DNA of 61,162 nucleotides from Sandaracinus sp. Its GTDB lineage: Bacteria > Myxococcota_A > Polyangia > Polyangiales > Houyiibacteriaceae. Shown in pieces: positions 16,145-24,252 of this stretch. Made by a program: the position numbers and the translations under genes. The notes under the pieces were generated by a model that was given only the letters and a program-made list of their open reading frames with translations, ran no database searches and was not told the origin of the DNA. The stretch's first letter is position 1, and each line of letters starts with the position of its first letter. The stretch lies in assembly GCA_002699025.1 (NCBI GenBank), contig PABA01000121.1, positions 1 to 61,162 on the forward strand, written 5' to 3'.

Positions 16145-18154
16145 TTGGACCCGAATCGATCCCAAACGCCCCACGCGCTCCCCAGCGGCTCCGGCGGCGG
16201 CGCGGAAGAAGCCCCGGCGGGCCGGCCCGGCGCTCCCGTCGACCCGATCCGCGTCCTGCGCCGCGTGCGCAAGGGGCTCCCCTGGCTGATCGGTATCGCC
16301 GTGATCGGCGCCGCCATCGGTGTGGTCTGGGCGAAGTTCTTCCTGGCGAAGAGCTACGAAGCCCAGGCCGTCCTGCAGTACGAGGGGCACCCGCCCGTCG
16401 AGGGCGTGCCCACGCCCGCGAGCGCCGACGCCGGCGCCACGCTCCAGTCGCTCTATCTCGAGTCCGTGCTCGCGCAGATCCGCGACCGGCTCGAGCTCGG
16501 CCAGCGGAATTCGGTCATCGCGGCCCGCATCGTCGCCGCGGCCGACATGGACCAGGTCGTCCGCATCACCGGCACCGGGAGCAGCGCCGAGGAGGCGGCG
16601 ATCTTCACCAACGGCGTGGTCGAGGTCTTCCTCGAGCATCAGCTCGAGGTGCGCCGGGGGCAGTTCGAGCGGGCCATCGCGGACGCGCGGGAGCGCCTGA
16701 CGGCGGCGGAGGCGACCCTGGAGACGGCCCAGGAGCGCCACGACGCCTTCCGGCAGGAGCACGGCGTCTCGAACCTGACGACCGAGCAGGAGGCGTCCAT
16801 CGAGGAGGCCGCGGAGCTGCGCGCCGATCGGGATCGGGCGTCGTCGGAGATCTCGGCGCTCGAGGCGCGGGTGGAGCAGCTCCGGCGGGACCTCCGGCGC
16901 ACGTCGCGGACCTCGGTGACCAGCTCGAGCGTCATGAACACGGACGCGGACGAGCTGCAGCGGCTCGAGTCGGAGCTGGCCCAGCTGCGGGCGACGCTCG
17001 CGGAGGATCACCCGCAGGTGCTGACGCTGCAGCGGCGCATCGACTCGCTGCGGGCGCGCATCGCCTCCGGGGAGAGCACGAAGGTGCGCAACACGGTCAC
17101 GGGCACGAGCAACCAGTACTCGGCCCTGCAGAGCGCGCTGAGCTCGGCGGAGGCCGATCTGCAGGCGGCGCGGCAGCGGCTCGAGGGGCTGACGCGGCTG
17201 GCGGACGAGGCGCAGGAGCGCGTGAACCAGTTCTCCTCCATCGAGGGCGACGCGACGCAGCTCCTCGCCGAGGTGCGGGTGAACGAGCGGCTGGTGAGCG
17301 ACCTGCGGACGCGCCTGGCGCAGTTCGAGGACGCGGCCCGGAGCCCGACGACGGGCTACCGGATCATGTCCGAGGCGACGCCGCCGGAGTACGCCAAGGG
17401 GAACAAGAAGAAGTACCTCATCGCCGGGGGCGTGCCGGCGGGTGGGATGTTCGTCTGCTTCGTGATCCTGATGCTCCTCGAGTTCCGCGGCCTCCGCGTG
17501 CGCACGGCGCGCGAGACGGCCTGGTGGGGCAAGGGGCCGGTCATCGGGAGCAGCACCTGGCCGACCGAGATGGAGGCGCTGGACGACCTCGTCGCAGACC
17601 TGGACGACTTCGTGCCGGAGGCGCAGGGGCGGCTCTTGCTGGTCGCGGGGCACCCGGCGATGCAGGAGTACGCGCGCCAGCTGGCCGAGCGCCTCTCGTC
17701 GGACTGGTACGACACGACGGTCGTGGGCGGGCCCTCGTTCATGATGGACGAGGACCCGCGGCTCTCGCTCCCCGCCGGCGGCGGACCGGGCGCTCCGGGT
17801 GGCGGCGCGCCGGAGGGGCCGGGGAGCGCGCTCGCCGTGCGCGGCGCGCAGGCGCTGAGCACGCGGAGTCACCACCTCGAGTTCGAGGACCAGGCGCTGC
17901 TGCTGCAGGTGGAGGCCTGGGAGGGCGCGGACTCGGGCCCCTCGCTGCGGCGGGCGGCGCGGCTGGCGGACCGGGTCTGCGTGCTGGTGCCGGCCGGCAC
18001 GAGCTCGTTCCTCGAGCTGGCGAAGACGAAGGAGCGGCTCGGGCGGGACGACGTCGGCGTGGGCTACCTGCTGATCGACCTGGACCCGCAGTACGCGACG
18101 CTCCTCGATCGGGTCGGGCCCGTCGAGGCGTTCTGGGCGAGTCAGCGCAGCTGA
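16145..18154 (+). CDS. Wzz/GumC-type polysaccharide co-polymerase, second paralogue
   Basis: This 669-aa protein has a transmembrane helix at about 47-66, a Wzz-like segment just after it, a long coiled-coil periplasmic region, and a second helix at about 424-446. The cytoplasmic part starts with TAWWGKGPVIGSSTWP (about 458) and ends DRVGPVEAFW, matching the paralogue at 11779 (IAWWGSAPVIG, DRVGPVRELW). The C-terminal fold resembles a bacterial tyrosine kinase, yet the expected Walker A position reads LLLVAGHPAMQEYA, so ATP binding is doubtful. The start is a TTG at 16145 with no clear Shine-Dalgarno; an in-frame GTG at 16265 would still keep the first helix. It is probably involved in chain-length control or export of a second polymer, or pairs with the first paralogue. 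Confidence 0.85.
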   Translation: MDPNRSQTPHALPSGSGGGAEEAPAGRPGAPVDPIRVLRRVRKGLPWLIGIAVIGAAIGVVWAKFFLAKSYEAQAVLQYEGHPPVEGVPTPASADAGATLQSLYLESVLAQIRDRLELGQRNSVIAARIVAAADMDQVVRITGTGSSAEEAAIFTNGVVEVFLEHQLEVRRGQFERAIADARERLTAAEATLETAQERHDAFRQEHGVSNLTTEQEASIEEAAELRADRDRASSEISALEARVEQLRRDLRRTSRTSVTSSSVMNTDADELQRLESELAQLRATLAEDHPQVLTLQRRIDSLRARIASGESTKVRNTVTGTSNQYSALQSALSSAEADLQAARQRLEGLTRLADEAQERVNQFSSIEGDATQLLAEVRVNERLVSDLRTRLAQFEDAARSPTTGYRIMSEATPPEYAKGNKKKYLIAGGVPAGGMFVCFVILMLLEFRGLRVRTARETAWWGKGPVIGSSTWPTEMEALDDLVADLDDFVPEAQGRLLLVAGHPAMQEYARQLAERLSSDWYDTTVVGGPSFMMDEDPRLSLPAGGGPGAPGGGAPEGPGSALAVRGAQALSTRSHHLEFEDQALLLQVEAWEGADSGPSLRRAARLADRVCVLVPAGTSSFLELAKTKERLGRDDVGVGYLLIDLDPQYATLLDRVGPVEAFWASQRS

Positions 18155-18265
18155 GCGCGGCCGCGAGCACGCCACGCGGCCCGGCGTCGGCGCGCCGCGT
18201 GGCCGGGACGGCTGGCGCGACGGGCGGGCTGCGGCGCGGGCCGGTGGGCCCATCCGGAGCTCGGC

Positions 18266-18395
18266 CGGGCGAGAGGCAGCCGGGCGAGAGGCGGCCGGAC
18301 GAGAGGCGGCCGGGCGAGAGGCAGCCGGGCGAGAGGCGGCCGGGCGAGAGGCGGCCGGGCGAGAGGCGGCCGGGCGAAAGGCGGCCGGGCGAAGA
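18266..18395. repeat. 15-bp tandem repeat, about eight copies
   Basis: Eight units of CGGGCGAGAGGCGGC and close variants run from 18266 to 18385, with a partial ninth. They sit in the 490-base gap between the second Wzz-like gene and the DUF218 gene. The array is open in several frames (GERRP on plus, LARPP on minus) but shares a frame with neither flanking gene. Apart from this array, no gene or RNA was recognised in 18155-18644. Confidence 0.85.
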
Positions 18396-18644
18396 CGCGC
18401 ACGTCCACCGGTCGCCACACGATCGGGCGCCACGAAATCGCCATGACGTGGCCACGGCGGCGCGCTCGGGGGGTGCCAGCTTGGACCGGTGCCCGGGGAC
18501 CTGATGGAGCGAGGCGAAGGAGCGGACGGCGAGGTGGCCGTCGAGAGGGCCGGCGGCGGCTGCGCCGACCGGCCCCTGGACGACGGCGAGTCGACGCAGC
18601 CGCCCCCAGACCATGCGCGCGCGGCTAGAGTGCGACGGGCGCGC

Positions 18645-19187
18645 ATGGTGCTCGGGATCCTCGGACTGCTCTACCTGGCGGTGGCGCTCGGCCTCGACCG
18701 ATACGGCGCCCGGCGCCCGACGGGGCGCTGGGACGCCATCGTCGTCGCCGGGTGCCGGGTCATGCCCGGGGGGCGGCCGAGCCCGGCGCTGGCGCGGCGC
18801 GCGCGGCTGGCGGCGGAGCTCTGGGCCGAGGGGCGGGCCCCGCGGATCGTCTTCACGGGAGGCGTCGGGGAGAACCCGCCGAGCGAGGCGTCCGTGGCGG
18901 CGCGGGTGGCGCGGGAGGCCGGGGTCCCGGAGGAGGCGATCCTGCTGGAGGAGCGCTCGACCTCGACGGAGGAGAACGCGGAGTACGCGGCGGCGCTCCT
19001 GCCGGAGGGGAGCCGCGTCCTCGTGGTGAGCGACGGCTACCACGTGCTGCGCTGCGAGCGGGTCTTCGGACGGCACTTCGGGGAGGTCAGCGGCGCGGGC
19101 TCCACCAGCCAGCCCTGGCCCCGGGTGAAGGGCGCCCTCCGGGAGGTCCTCGCGCTCGGGGCCTACGCCGTGCTCGGCCGGCTCTGA
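18645..19187 (+). CDS. DUF218 / YdcF-ElyC-SanA family membrane protein
   Basis: This roughly 180-aa protein has one N-terminal transmembrane helix (about 2-18) and a Rossmann-like DUF218 domain. Family landmarks are AIVVAGCRVMPGGRPS, RIVFTGGVGENPPSEA, the EERSTSTEENA segment and VVSDGYHVLRCE. Members such as ElyC and SanA affect envelope polysaccharide or lipid-carrier metabolism, which fits the preceding polysaccharide genes. The ATG at 18645 places the hydrophobic helix at the N-terminus; a GTG at 18630 is possible. Substrate unknown. Confidence 0.88.
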   Translation: MVLGILGLLYLAVALGLDRYGARRPTGRWDAIVVAGCRVMPGGRPSPALARRARLAAELWAEGRAPRIVFTGGVGENPPSEASVAARVAREAGVPEEAILLEERSTSTEENAEYAAALLPEGSRVLVVSDGYHVLRCERVFGRHFGEVSGAGSTSQPWPRVKGALREVLALGAYAVLGRL

Positions 19188-19263
19188 GCGTACGGGCACG
19201 CGGGGGCCCGGCGATCGCGCCGGGCGGCGCCAGTCGAGCGGTGGGCGGTGTAGGCTCCTCGCC

Positions 19264-19914
19264 ATGCGCCGCCTGCTCCCTCTCCTCGCGCTCGCGCTCC
19301 TCGCCACGCCCGCGAGCGCGGACGTGGTCCAGTCCCCGCCCGACGACTGCCCCTCGGGCGCCATCGGGCGGACCAACCACTACGGCCCGCACTGCGCACC
19401 CGACGTCTGCGACCCGGCCGCCGAGGAGGCGTGCACGACGGGGAGCTACCCGCCCCGGCCGGCCGGGCGCGCCTGCCGGGAGGCGGCCTTCTGCGTGACG
19501 ACGCGCACCGTGGAGCACTGGCGGGGCAACACGACCATCCGGCGCTTCATCGGGCCCTGCGGGGCCGACGGGAGCTGCGCGGAGGGCGAGTGCGAGCGAG
19601 CGCACTACTGCGTCGACCCGGACGCCACCGGGCAGGCGACCGGAGCGAGCGAGAGCGAGATGACCGGCGGCGCGGAGGCGAGCGCCATGGAGGGCGCGAC
19701 CGAGAGCGCCGGCGCCGCGGCGGAGCCCAGCGCCGCCGCCGGCGCCACCGAGATGGGCGGCGCGACCGCCAGCGCCATGGAGGGCGCGAGCGACGACGAG
19801 GACGGCGACGACGAGGGCTCGGGCGACGAAGGCGGCTGCGCCGCGGGCGGGCGGAGCGCGGGAGGCGCCGTGCTCCTCGCCGGGCTCCTCTTCGTCGCGC
19901 GACGGCGTCGCTGA
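19264..19914 (+). CDS. Secreted Cys-rich protein with MYXO-CTERM-like C-terminus
   Basis: This 216-aa protein has a clear Sec signal peptide (cleavage near ASA-D20). A domain of about 100 residues follows with ten or more cysteines (DDCPSGAIGR, HCAPDVCDP, FIGPCGADGSC), then an Ala/Gly/Glu/Met-rich low-complexity stretch. The end, CAAGG, a hydrophobic helix and RRRR, matches the architecture of MYXO-CTERM sorting tails. Proteins with that tail are thought to be processed at the Cys and anchored to the cell surface. No enzymatic motif is visible. Confidence 0.8.
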   Translation: MRRLLPLLALALLATPASADVVQSPPDDCPSGAIGRTNHYGPHCAPDVCDPAAEEACTTGSYPPRPAGRACREAAFCVTTRTVEHWRGNTTIRRFIGPCGADGSCAEGECERAHYCVDPDATGQATGASESEMTGGAEASAMEGATESAGAAAEPSAAAGATEMGGATASAMEGASDDEDGDDEGSGDEGGCAAGGRSAGGAVLLAGLLFVARRRR

Positions 19915-20077
19915 CCGTCGAGCAGGCCTCCATCGAGGGTCCGCAGGACACTTCGTCCGCCGCGTACCTGACCCGAGGTCATTTACGTGACGAGGTCGCG
20001 TACCGAAGCGCCCCGAGTGACCCCCCGTCACCCCAAGACACCAACGAATTCCACCACTTGGCGCCCACGCCGGGCGT

Positions 20078-20201
20078 CCGCAGGACTCCCGGCGACGCGG
20101 CCGCAGGACTCCCGGCGACGCGGCCGCAGGACTCCCGGCGGCGCGTCCGCAGGACTCCCGGCGACGCGTCCGGGTACGCGTCCGCGGGACTCCCCGGCAG
20201 G
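20078..20201. repeat. 23-bp tandem repeat in a convergent gap
   Basis: Four units of 23 bases (consensus CCGCAGGACTCCCGGCGACG followed by CGG or CGT) run from 20078 to 20169, then a 12-base remnant and a degenerate fifth unit. The array lies in the 360-base gap between the MYXO-CTERM-like gene and the convergent DUF2914 lipoprotein gene. The gap holds no gene. The unit length is not a multiple of three. Confidence 0.8.
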
Positions 20202-20274
20202 TGGGCGCGGGACGCGTCGACGCCCGCACCGGTGAGGCGCGGGCGTCGAAGTCATCGTCTCGCCGGGTCGGCGC

Positions 20275-20901
20275 TCACTCGACGACGAAGTCGTGGCGGG
20301 CGAGGAGAGCGCCGCCCTCGTCGCGGAGCACCGCCTGCCAGGTGCCGGGCTCGGTTGCGTGGCGCGTCCAGGCCCAGGTCCGCCAGCGGGGTGCGCCCGC
20401 CGGCACGCTCAGCTCGACGTGTCCCGTCGAGCGACCCGCGGGCCCCTCGAAGGTGACCGAGAGGTACGCCTCGTCCTCGCCATCGTTGCGGACGTCGAAG
20501 AAGGCGTAGAGGCGGTCGCTGCTCGCCGTGAAGACGTCGTCCGGATCGACCGGCTCGCGCGCCTCGACCCGCCGACTCAGGGCCATGCGCCGCACGGCGA
20601 CGTCGCCGACGCGGCGAAGCTCGGGCCCGCGGGGGGCGACCTCCTCGGGGGCGGAGAGCTCGGCTCCCGAGGGACCCTCGAGACGAGCCGACGAGGGCGC
20701 GGCCGCAGCGGGCGCCGTGGCCGCGAGCAGCGGCTGCTCGTCCGGGGTGGGGGCACTCGGCAGGGCCGAGGCCGGGGTGGCGGTCGGCTCCGCCTCGGGA
20801 GCGGGCGCCGCGTCGTCGCAGCCCGCGAAGAGGCTGGCGACGAGCCCCGCGGCGGCGAGGTGGAAGAGGGCGGTGCGAAGGGTGGGGGTGGGATGGGTCA
20901 T
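20275..20901 (-). CDS. DUF2914-domain lipoprotein
   Basis: This 208-aa lipoprotein has a signal peptide ending FAGC (Cys28), an Ala/Pro-rich linker to about residue 90, and a DUF2914 domain. The domain shows AVRRMALSRRVEAREPV, YAFFDVRNDGEDEAYLSV, WTRHATEPGTWQAVL and a final DFVVE. DUF2914 domains are small beta-sandwich modules of unknown function, often on membrane-anchored proteins. A strong GGAGG sits five bases upstream of the ATG at 20901. Confidence 0.85.
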   Translation of the reverse strand: MTHPTPTLRTALFHLAAAGLVASLFAGCDDAAPAPEAEPTATPASALPSAPTPDEQPLLAATAPAAAAPSSARLEGPSGAELSAPEEVAPRGPELRRVGDVAVRRMALSRRVEAREPVDPDDVFTASSDRLYAFFDVRNDGEDEAYLSVTFEGPAGRSTGHVELSVPAGAPRWRTWAWTRHATEPGTWQAVLRDEGGALLARHDFVVE

Positions 20902-21417
20902 GGGAACCTCCGTTCGGCCCCGAGGAGGAGCAGGGCCCGTGCCCAGCCGAAAAGTTCCATGATTTCAACCATCGGGCGGCAGAGCGCCCATGTAGGCGTG
21001 TGTAGGACGACACGGGGCCGTGGCCCGCCTCCCGCGACCTCCGAGCCCGCGGGTCGTCTCCGGCGGCGCCGGCGCGCTCCTCGCCGCCAAGGCCCCTCCT
21101 CGCCGCCGCGGCCTCCAGTCCCCTCCACCCACTCTTCGTCCGGGGCGGCTCTCCGACGTGGAGCGGACTTGGCGCGCGAAGACGCGCTCGGCCACCGATC
21201 GCCCCGCGAAGGGCGGACGCCGCGACCGCATCGCGCCGAGCCCGAGCCCTCCGAGCGACCGACCGCCGCGAGCCCACCGAGCCACTCGTGCGAGGCGCGC
21301 CGAGCCCGAACCCTCCGAGCGACCGACCGCCGCGAGCCCACCGAGCCACTCGTGCGAGGCGCGCCGAGCCCGGAATCGGGCGCGCGCGGGCCGCACGCGT
21401 TACGATCATGAACGTCC
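20902..21417. other. Gene-poor gap between divergent lipoprotein genes
   Basis: The 516 bases separate two divergently read lipoprotein genes and should contain both promoters. No convincing gene is present; open frames here are compositional. The only structure identified is the 64-bp direct repeat in its right half. Confidence 0.5.
21232..21375. repeat. 64-bp direct repeat, two copies plus partial third
   Basis: The sequence from 21232 is repeated from 21296 with only one substitution noticed, and a third copy begins at 21360 but breaks off after about 13 bases. The unit starts CGCGCCGAGCCCGA and contains GAGCGACCGACCGCCGCGAG. It lies just upstream of the hydrolase/NamZ-like gene, so copy-number change could alter spacing of its promoter region; that is inference. 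Confidence 0.85.
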
Positions 21418-23808
21418 GTGCACCGGCTCCTCCCCGCCCTCCTCGCGCTCGCCGCCTGCTCCCGGCCCGCGCCGGCCGAGGGCCCCGCCGTCGCGGGCCG
21501 GGAGCCGGCGAGCCCGGCCGAGCCGTCGACGGTGGCGCCGGCCGCCCGCGCCGAGGACCCCGACGAGGCGAACGGCGAGGACGCGGCGAGCGGGGACGAT
21601 CGCGAGCCCGCCGACCCGCCGGTCGTGCGCCTCCGCCTCGAGGACGAGCGGACCCTCGTCGACGCCATCGAGGACGCCCTCGCCGCCGGCGACGTCCCCG
21701 GCGCGGTCGTGGTCCTCGGCGATCGCCAGGGCCCGGTCTTCCGCCGCGCCTTCGGCGCCCGCCGCCTCGTCCCCGAGCGCGCCCCGATGACGGAGGACAC
21801 GATCTTCGACCTGGCCTCGGTGACCAAGGTCTTCACCACCGTCGCCGTCCTCCAGCTCGTCGAGCGCGGCGCCCTGGACCTCGACGCCCCCGTCGACCCC
21901 ACCCTCCCCGAGCTCGCCGGCCGCGGCATCACCGCCCGCCACCTGCTCACCCACACGGCCGGGCTCCGCCCGGTGAACCCGCTCTCCGACTACGACGACG
22001 ACCGCTCGGCCTCCCTCTCCCGCGCCCTCCGCGCCGCCCCCGAGCGCGCCCCCGGCACCTACCGCTACAGCGACCTCGGCTTCCTCGCCCTCGGCGCCCT
22101 GGTCGAGCGCCTCTCCGGGCACCGGCTCGACGCGCACCTCCAGACCCACGTCTTCGCGCCCCTCGGCCTCCGCGACACGGGCTTCGCGCCGGGCCCGGGG
22201 CCGCGCGTGGCGCCGACCGAGCGGGCCGCGCATCGCGGAGATCCGGCCCCGATCATCCACGGCGAGGCCAACGATCCGCGCGCCTGGCGCCTCGGCGGCG
22301 TCGCGGGTCACGCCGGCCTCTTCACCACCGCCGACGACCTCGCGCGCTTCGCCGAGGCCCTCCTCCGCGGGGGCGGCCCGCTCCTCCGCCCGGAGACCGT
22401 CGCCCTGCTCCAGCGACGCGTCGGCACGCGCGGCCTGGGCGTCGATCGCGACCCGCGCGAGGGCGAGGGCTGGTCCGCGGCCGCCTTCGGGCACGGCGGC
22501 TACACGGGCACCTGGCTCTGGCTCGACCCGCTCACGGGCGTCTACGTCGTCGTGCTCACGCACCGGGTCCATCCGGACGGCGGAGGGCGCGCCGGCCCCC
22601 TGCGGAGCGCCGTCGCCCGCGTCGCCAACGCCGCCGTCCCCCGGGCCCGCCCGCCGGTCCCGAGCGCGCCGCGGCTCGGCATCGACGTGCTCCGGGCGGA
22701 GGGCTTCGCGCGGCTCCGGGGCCGGCGCGTGGGGCTGCTCACCCACGACGCGGGCCGGGCGCGCGACGGACGCCGCACGGCCGCGCTGCTCCACGACGCC
22801 CCGGAGGTCGAGCTCGCCGCGCTCTTCGCGCCGGAGCACGGGCTCGCCTCCGATCGGGAGGGCACGGTCCGCGACGGGCGCTGGCGCGGCGTCCCCGTGC
22901 ACGGCCTCTTCGGCGCCCGGCGCGCGCCCCCGCCCGAGACCCTCGAGGGGCTCGACCTGCTGCTCGTGGATCTCCAGGACGTCGGCGTCCGCTTCTACAC
23001 CTACGCGAGCACGCTGAGCCGCGCGATGGAGGCAGCCGCGGAGGCCGACCTGCCCGTCTGGGTGCTCGACCGACCCAACCCCCTCGGCGGCGCCGTGGTC
23101 TCCGGCCCGGTGGTCGAGGACGCGCTCCGCTCCTTCGTGAACCACCACCCGCTGCCCATCCGCCACGGGCTCACCCTCGGGGAGCTGGCGCGGCTCCTGG
23201 CCGCCGAGAAGGACCTCGACCTCGACCTGGAGATCGTCGCCGTCGAGGGGTGGCGCCGCGAGGAGCGCTGGGAGGAGACCGGGCTCCGCTGGGTCCCGCC
23301 CTCCCCGAACCTCCGCACGCCCACGCAGACCCTCCTCTACCCCGGCCTCGCGCTCCTCGAGAGCACGAACGTCTCGGTCGGCCGGGGCACGGACGCGCCC
23401 TTCGAGCACTTCGGTGCCCCCTGGCTCGACCCGGAGGCGCTGCTCGCCGAGCTCCCGCCGCTGGCCGGCGTCGGCCTCGCGCCGACCCGCTTCGTGCCCA
23501 CCGCGCGGCCCTACCGGGGGCGCGCCTGCCGGGGCCTCCGGGTCACGCTCACCGATCCCGAGGGCGCCCGGCCGGTCGACGTGGGGCTCGCCCTCCTCCG
23601 CGCGCTCGCCCGCACCCACGGCGACGAGTGGGACCGGAGCCGTGCCCCCCGAATGGTGGGCGCCCGCGACCTCGTCGCCGCCCTCGACGAGGCCAGCTTC
23701 GACGTCTTGCGCGCCTGGGGCGCGGAAGAACGGCGCGCCTACCTCGCGCGCCGGGCGCCGCATCTTCTCTACCAGGCGGGCGACGCGGGCGACGACGAGG
23801 CGCGCTAA
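21418..23808 (+). CDS. Fused beta-lactamase-family amidase/hydrolase and NamZ-like (GH171, DUF1343) lipoprotein
   Basis: This 796-aa lipoprotein (GTG start, LAAC lipobox, Cys14) joins two enzymes. Residues about 75-405 form a serine beta-lactamase/AmiE-like domain with SVTK (Ser134, Lys137), YSD (Tyr217) and HGG (359-361). Residues about 418-790 form a DUF1343 domain, the NamZ family of exo-beta-N-acetylmuramidases (GH171), with FAPEHGL (Glu473), DLQDVGVRFYTY and LDRPNPLGG. In Bacillus subtilis the corresponding proteins, AmiE (YbbE) and NamZ (YbbC), are separate products of neighbouring murein-recycling genes. The fusion therefore probably trims stem peptides and releases MurNAc from peptidoglycan fragments at the membrane. 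Substrate use is inferred. Confidence 0.88.
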   Translation: MHRLLPALLALAACSRPAPAEGPAVAGREPASPAEPSTVAPAARAEDPDEANGEDAASGDDREPADPPVVRLRLEDERTLVDAIEDALAAGDVPGAVVVLGDRQGPVFRRAFGARRLVPERAPMTEDTIFDLASVTKVFTTVAVLQLVERGALDLDAPVDPTLPELAGRGITARHLLTHTAGLRPVNPLSDYDDDRSASLSRALRAAPERAPGTYRYSDLGFLALGALVERLSGHRLDAHLQTHVFAPLGLRDTGFAPGPGPRVAPTERAAHRGDPAPIIHGEANDPRAWRLGGVAGHAGLFTTADDLARFAEALLRGGGPLLRPETVALLQRRVGTRGLGVDRDPREGEGWSAAAFGHGGYTGTWLWLDPLTGVYVVVLTHRVHPDGGGRAGPLRSAVARVANAAVPRARPPVPSAPRLGIDVLRAEGFARLRGRRVGLLTHDAGRARDGRRTAALLHDAPEVELAALFAPEHGLASDREGTVRDGRWRGVPVHGLFGARRAPPPETLEGLDLLLVDLQDVGVRFYTYASTLSRAMEAAAEADLPVWVLDRPNPLGGAVVSGPVVEDALRSFVNHHPLPIRHGLTLGELARLLAAEKDLDLDLEIVAVEGWRREERWEETGLRWVPPSPNLRTPTQTLLYPGLALLESTNVSVGRGTDAPFEHFGAPWLDPEALLAELPPLAGVGLAPTRFVPTARPYRGRACRGLRVTLTDPEGARPVDVGLALLRALARTHGDEWDRSRAPRMVGARDLVAALDEASFDVLRAWGAEERRAYLARRAPHLLYQAGDAGDDEAR

Positions 23809-23817
23809 AATGCCCCC

Positions 23818-24252
23818 GTGGAGCCGCGCGTGGAGTGGGACGAGAGCCGATGGCCCGTGGTGCGCTGTCGGATCGAAGGCGAGCACCACCGCGACATGGC
23901 GGGCGAGGGGCTCGACCCCCTCGCGCGCCTGCTCCAGGGGCGCCGCCCCTTCGCCCTGCTCTGGGATCTGCGCGAGCTCAGCCCGCCGGGGCCCTGGGCC
24001 GTGCGGGCCCTCGGGGAGCTGCGACGGAGACACGCGCGCGCCCTCGGGACCATCCTCCGCGCCGAGGCCCACGTCGTCTCGAACCGCGCGCTCCTCGGCA
24101 TGGTCGCGATGATCAGCTGGTTCCAGCGCGCCCCGATGCCCGAGCGGAGCTTCCTCGACCCGGCCGCGGCCGAGCGCTGGCTCACGGCGCGCATCGACGC
24201 GGACGCGACGCTCGCCTCCATCGCCCACGGGGCAGCAGAGAGCTGGACGTGA
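23818..24252 (+). CDS. SpoIIAA/STAS-like protein A
   Basis: This 144-aa soluble protein starts at a GTG nine bases after the preceding stop. It shows the beta-alpha pattern of SpoIIAA-like STAS proteins: VEWDESRWPVVRCRIEG, then FALLWDLRELSPPGPWAVRA, and a C-terminal helix AERWLTARI. It is clearly paralogous to the next gene (shared VEWDxSxxPxVRCR, LWDxR, WFQxAP). STAS-like proteins commonly sense or relay signals through protein contacts; no target is evident. Its TGA overlaps the next gene's GTG. Confidence 0.75.
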   Translation: MEPRVEWDESRWPVVRCRIEGEHHRDMAGEGLDPLARLLQGRRPFALLWDLRELSPPGPWAVRALGELRRRHARALGTILRAEAHVVSNRALLGMVAMISWFQRAPMPERSFLDPAAAERWLTARIDADATLASIAHGAAESWT

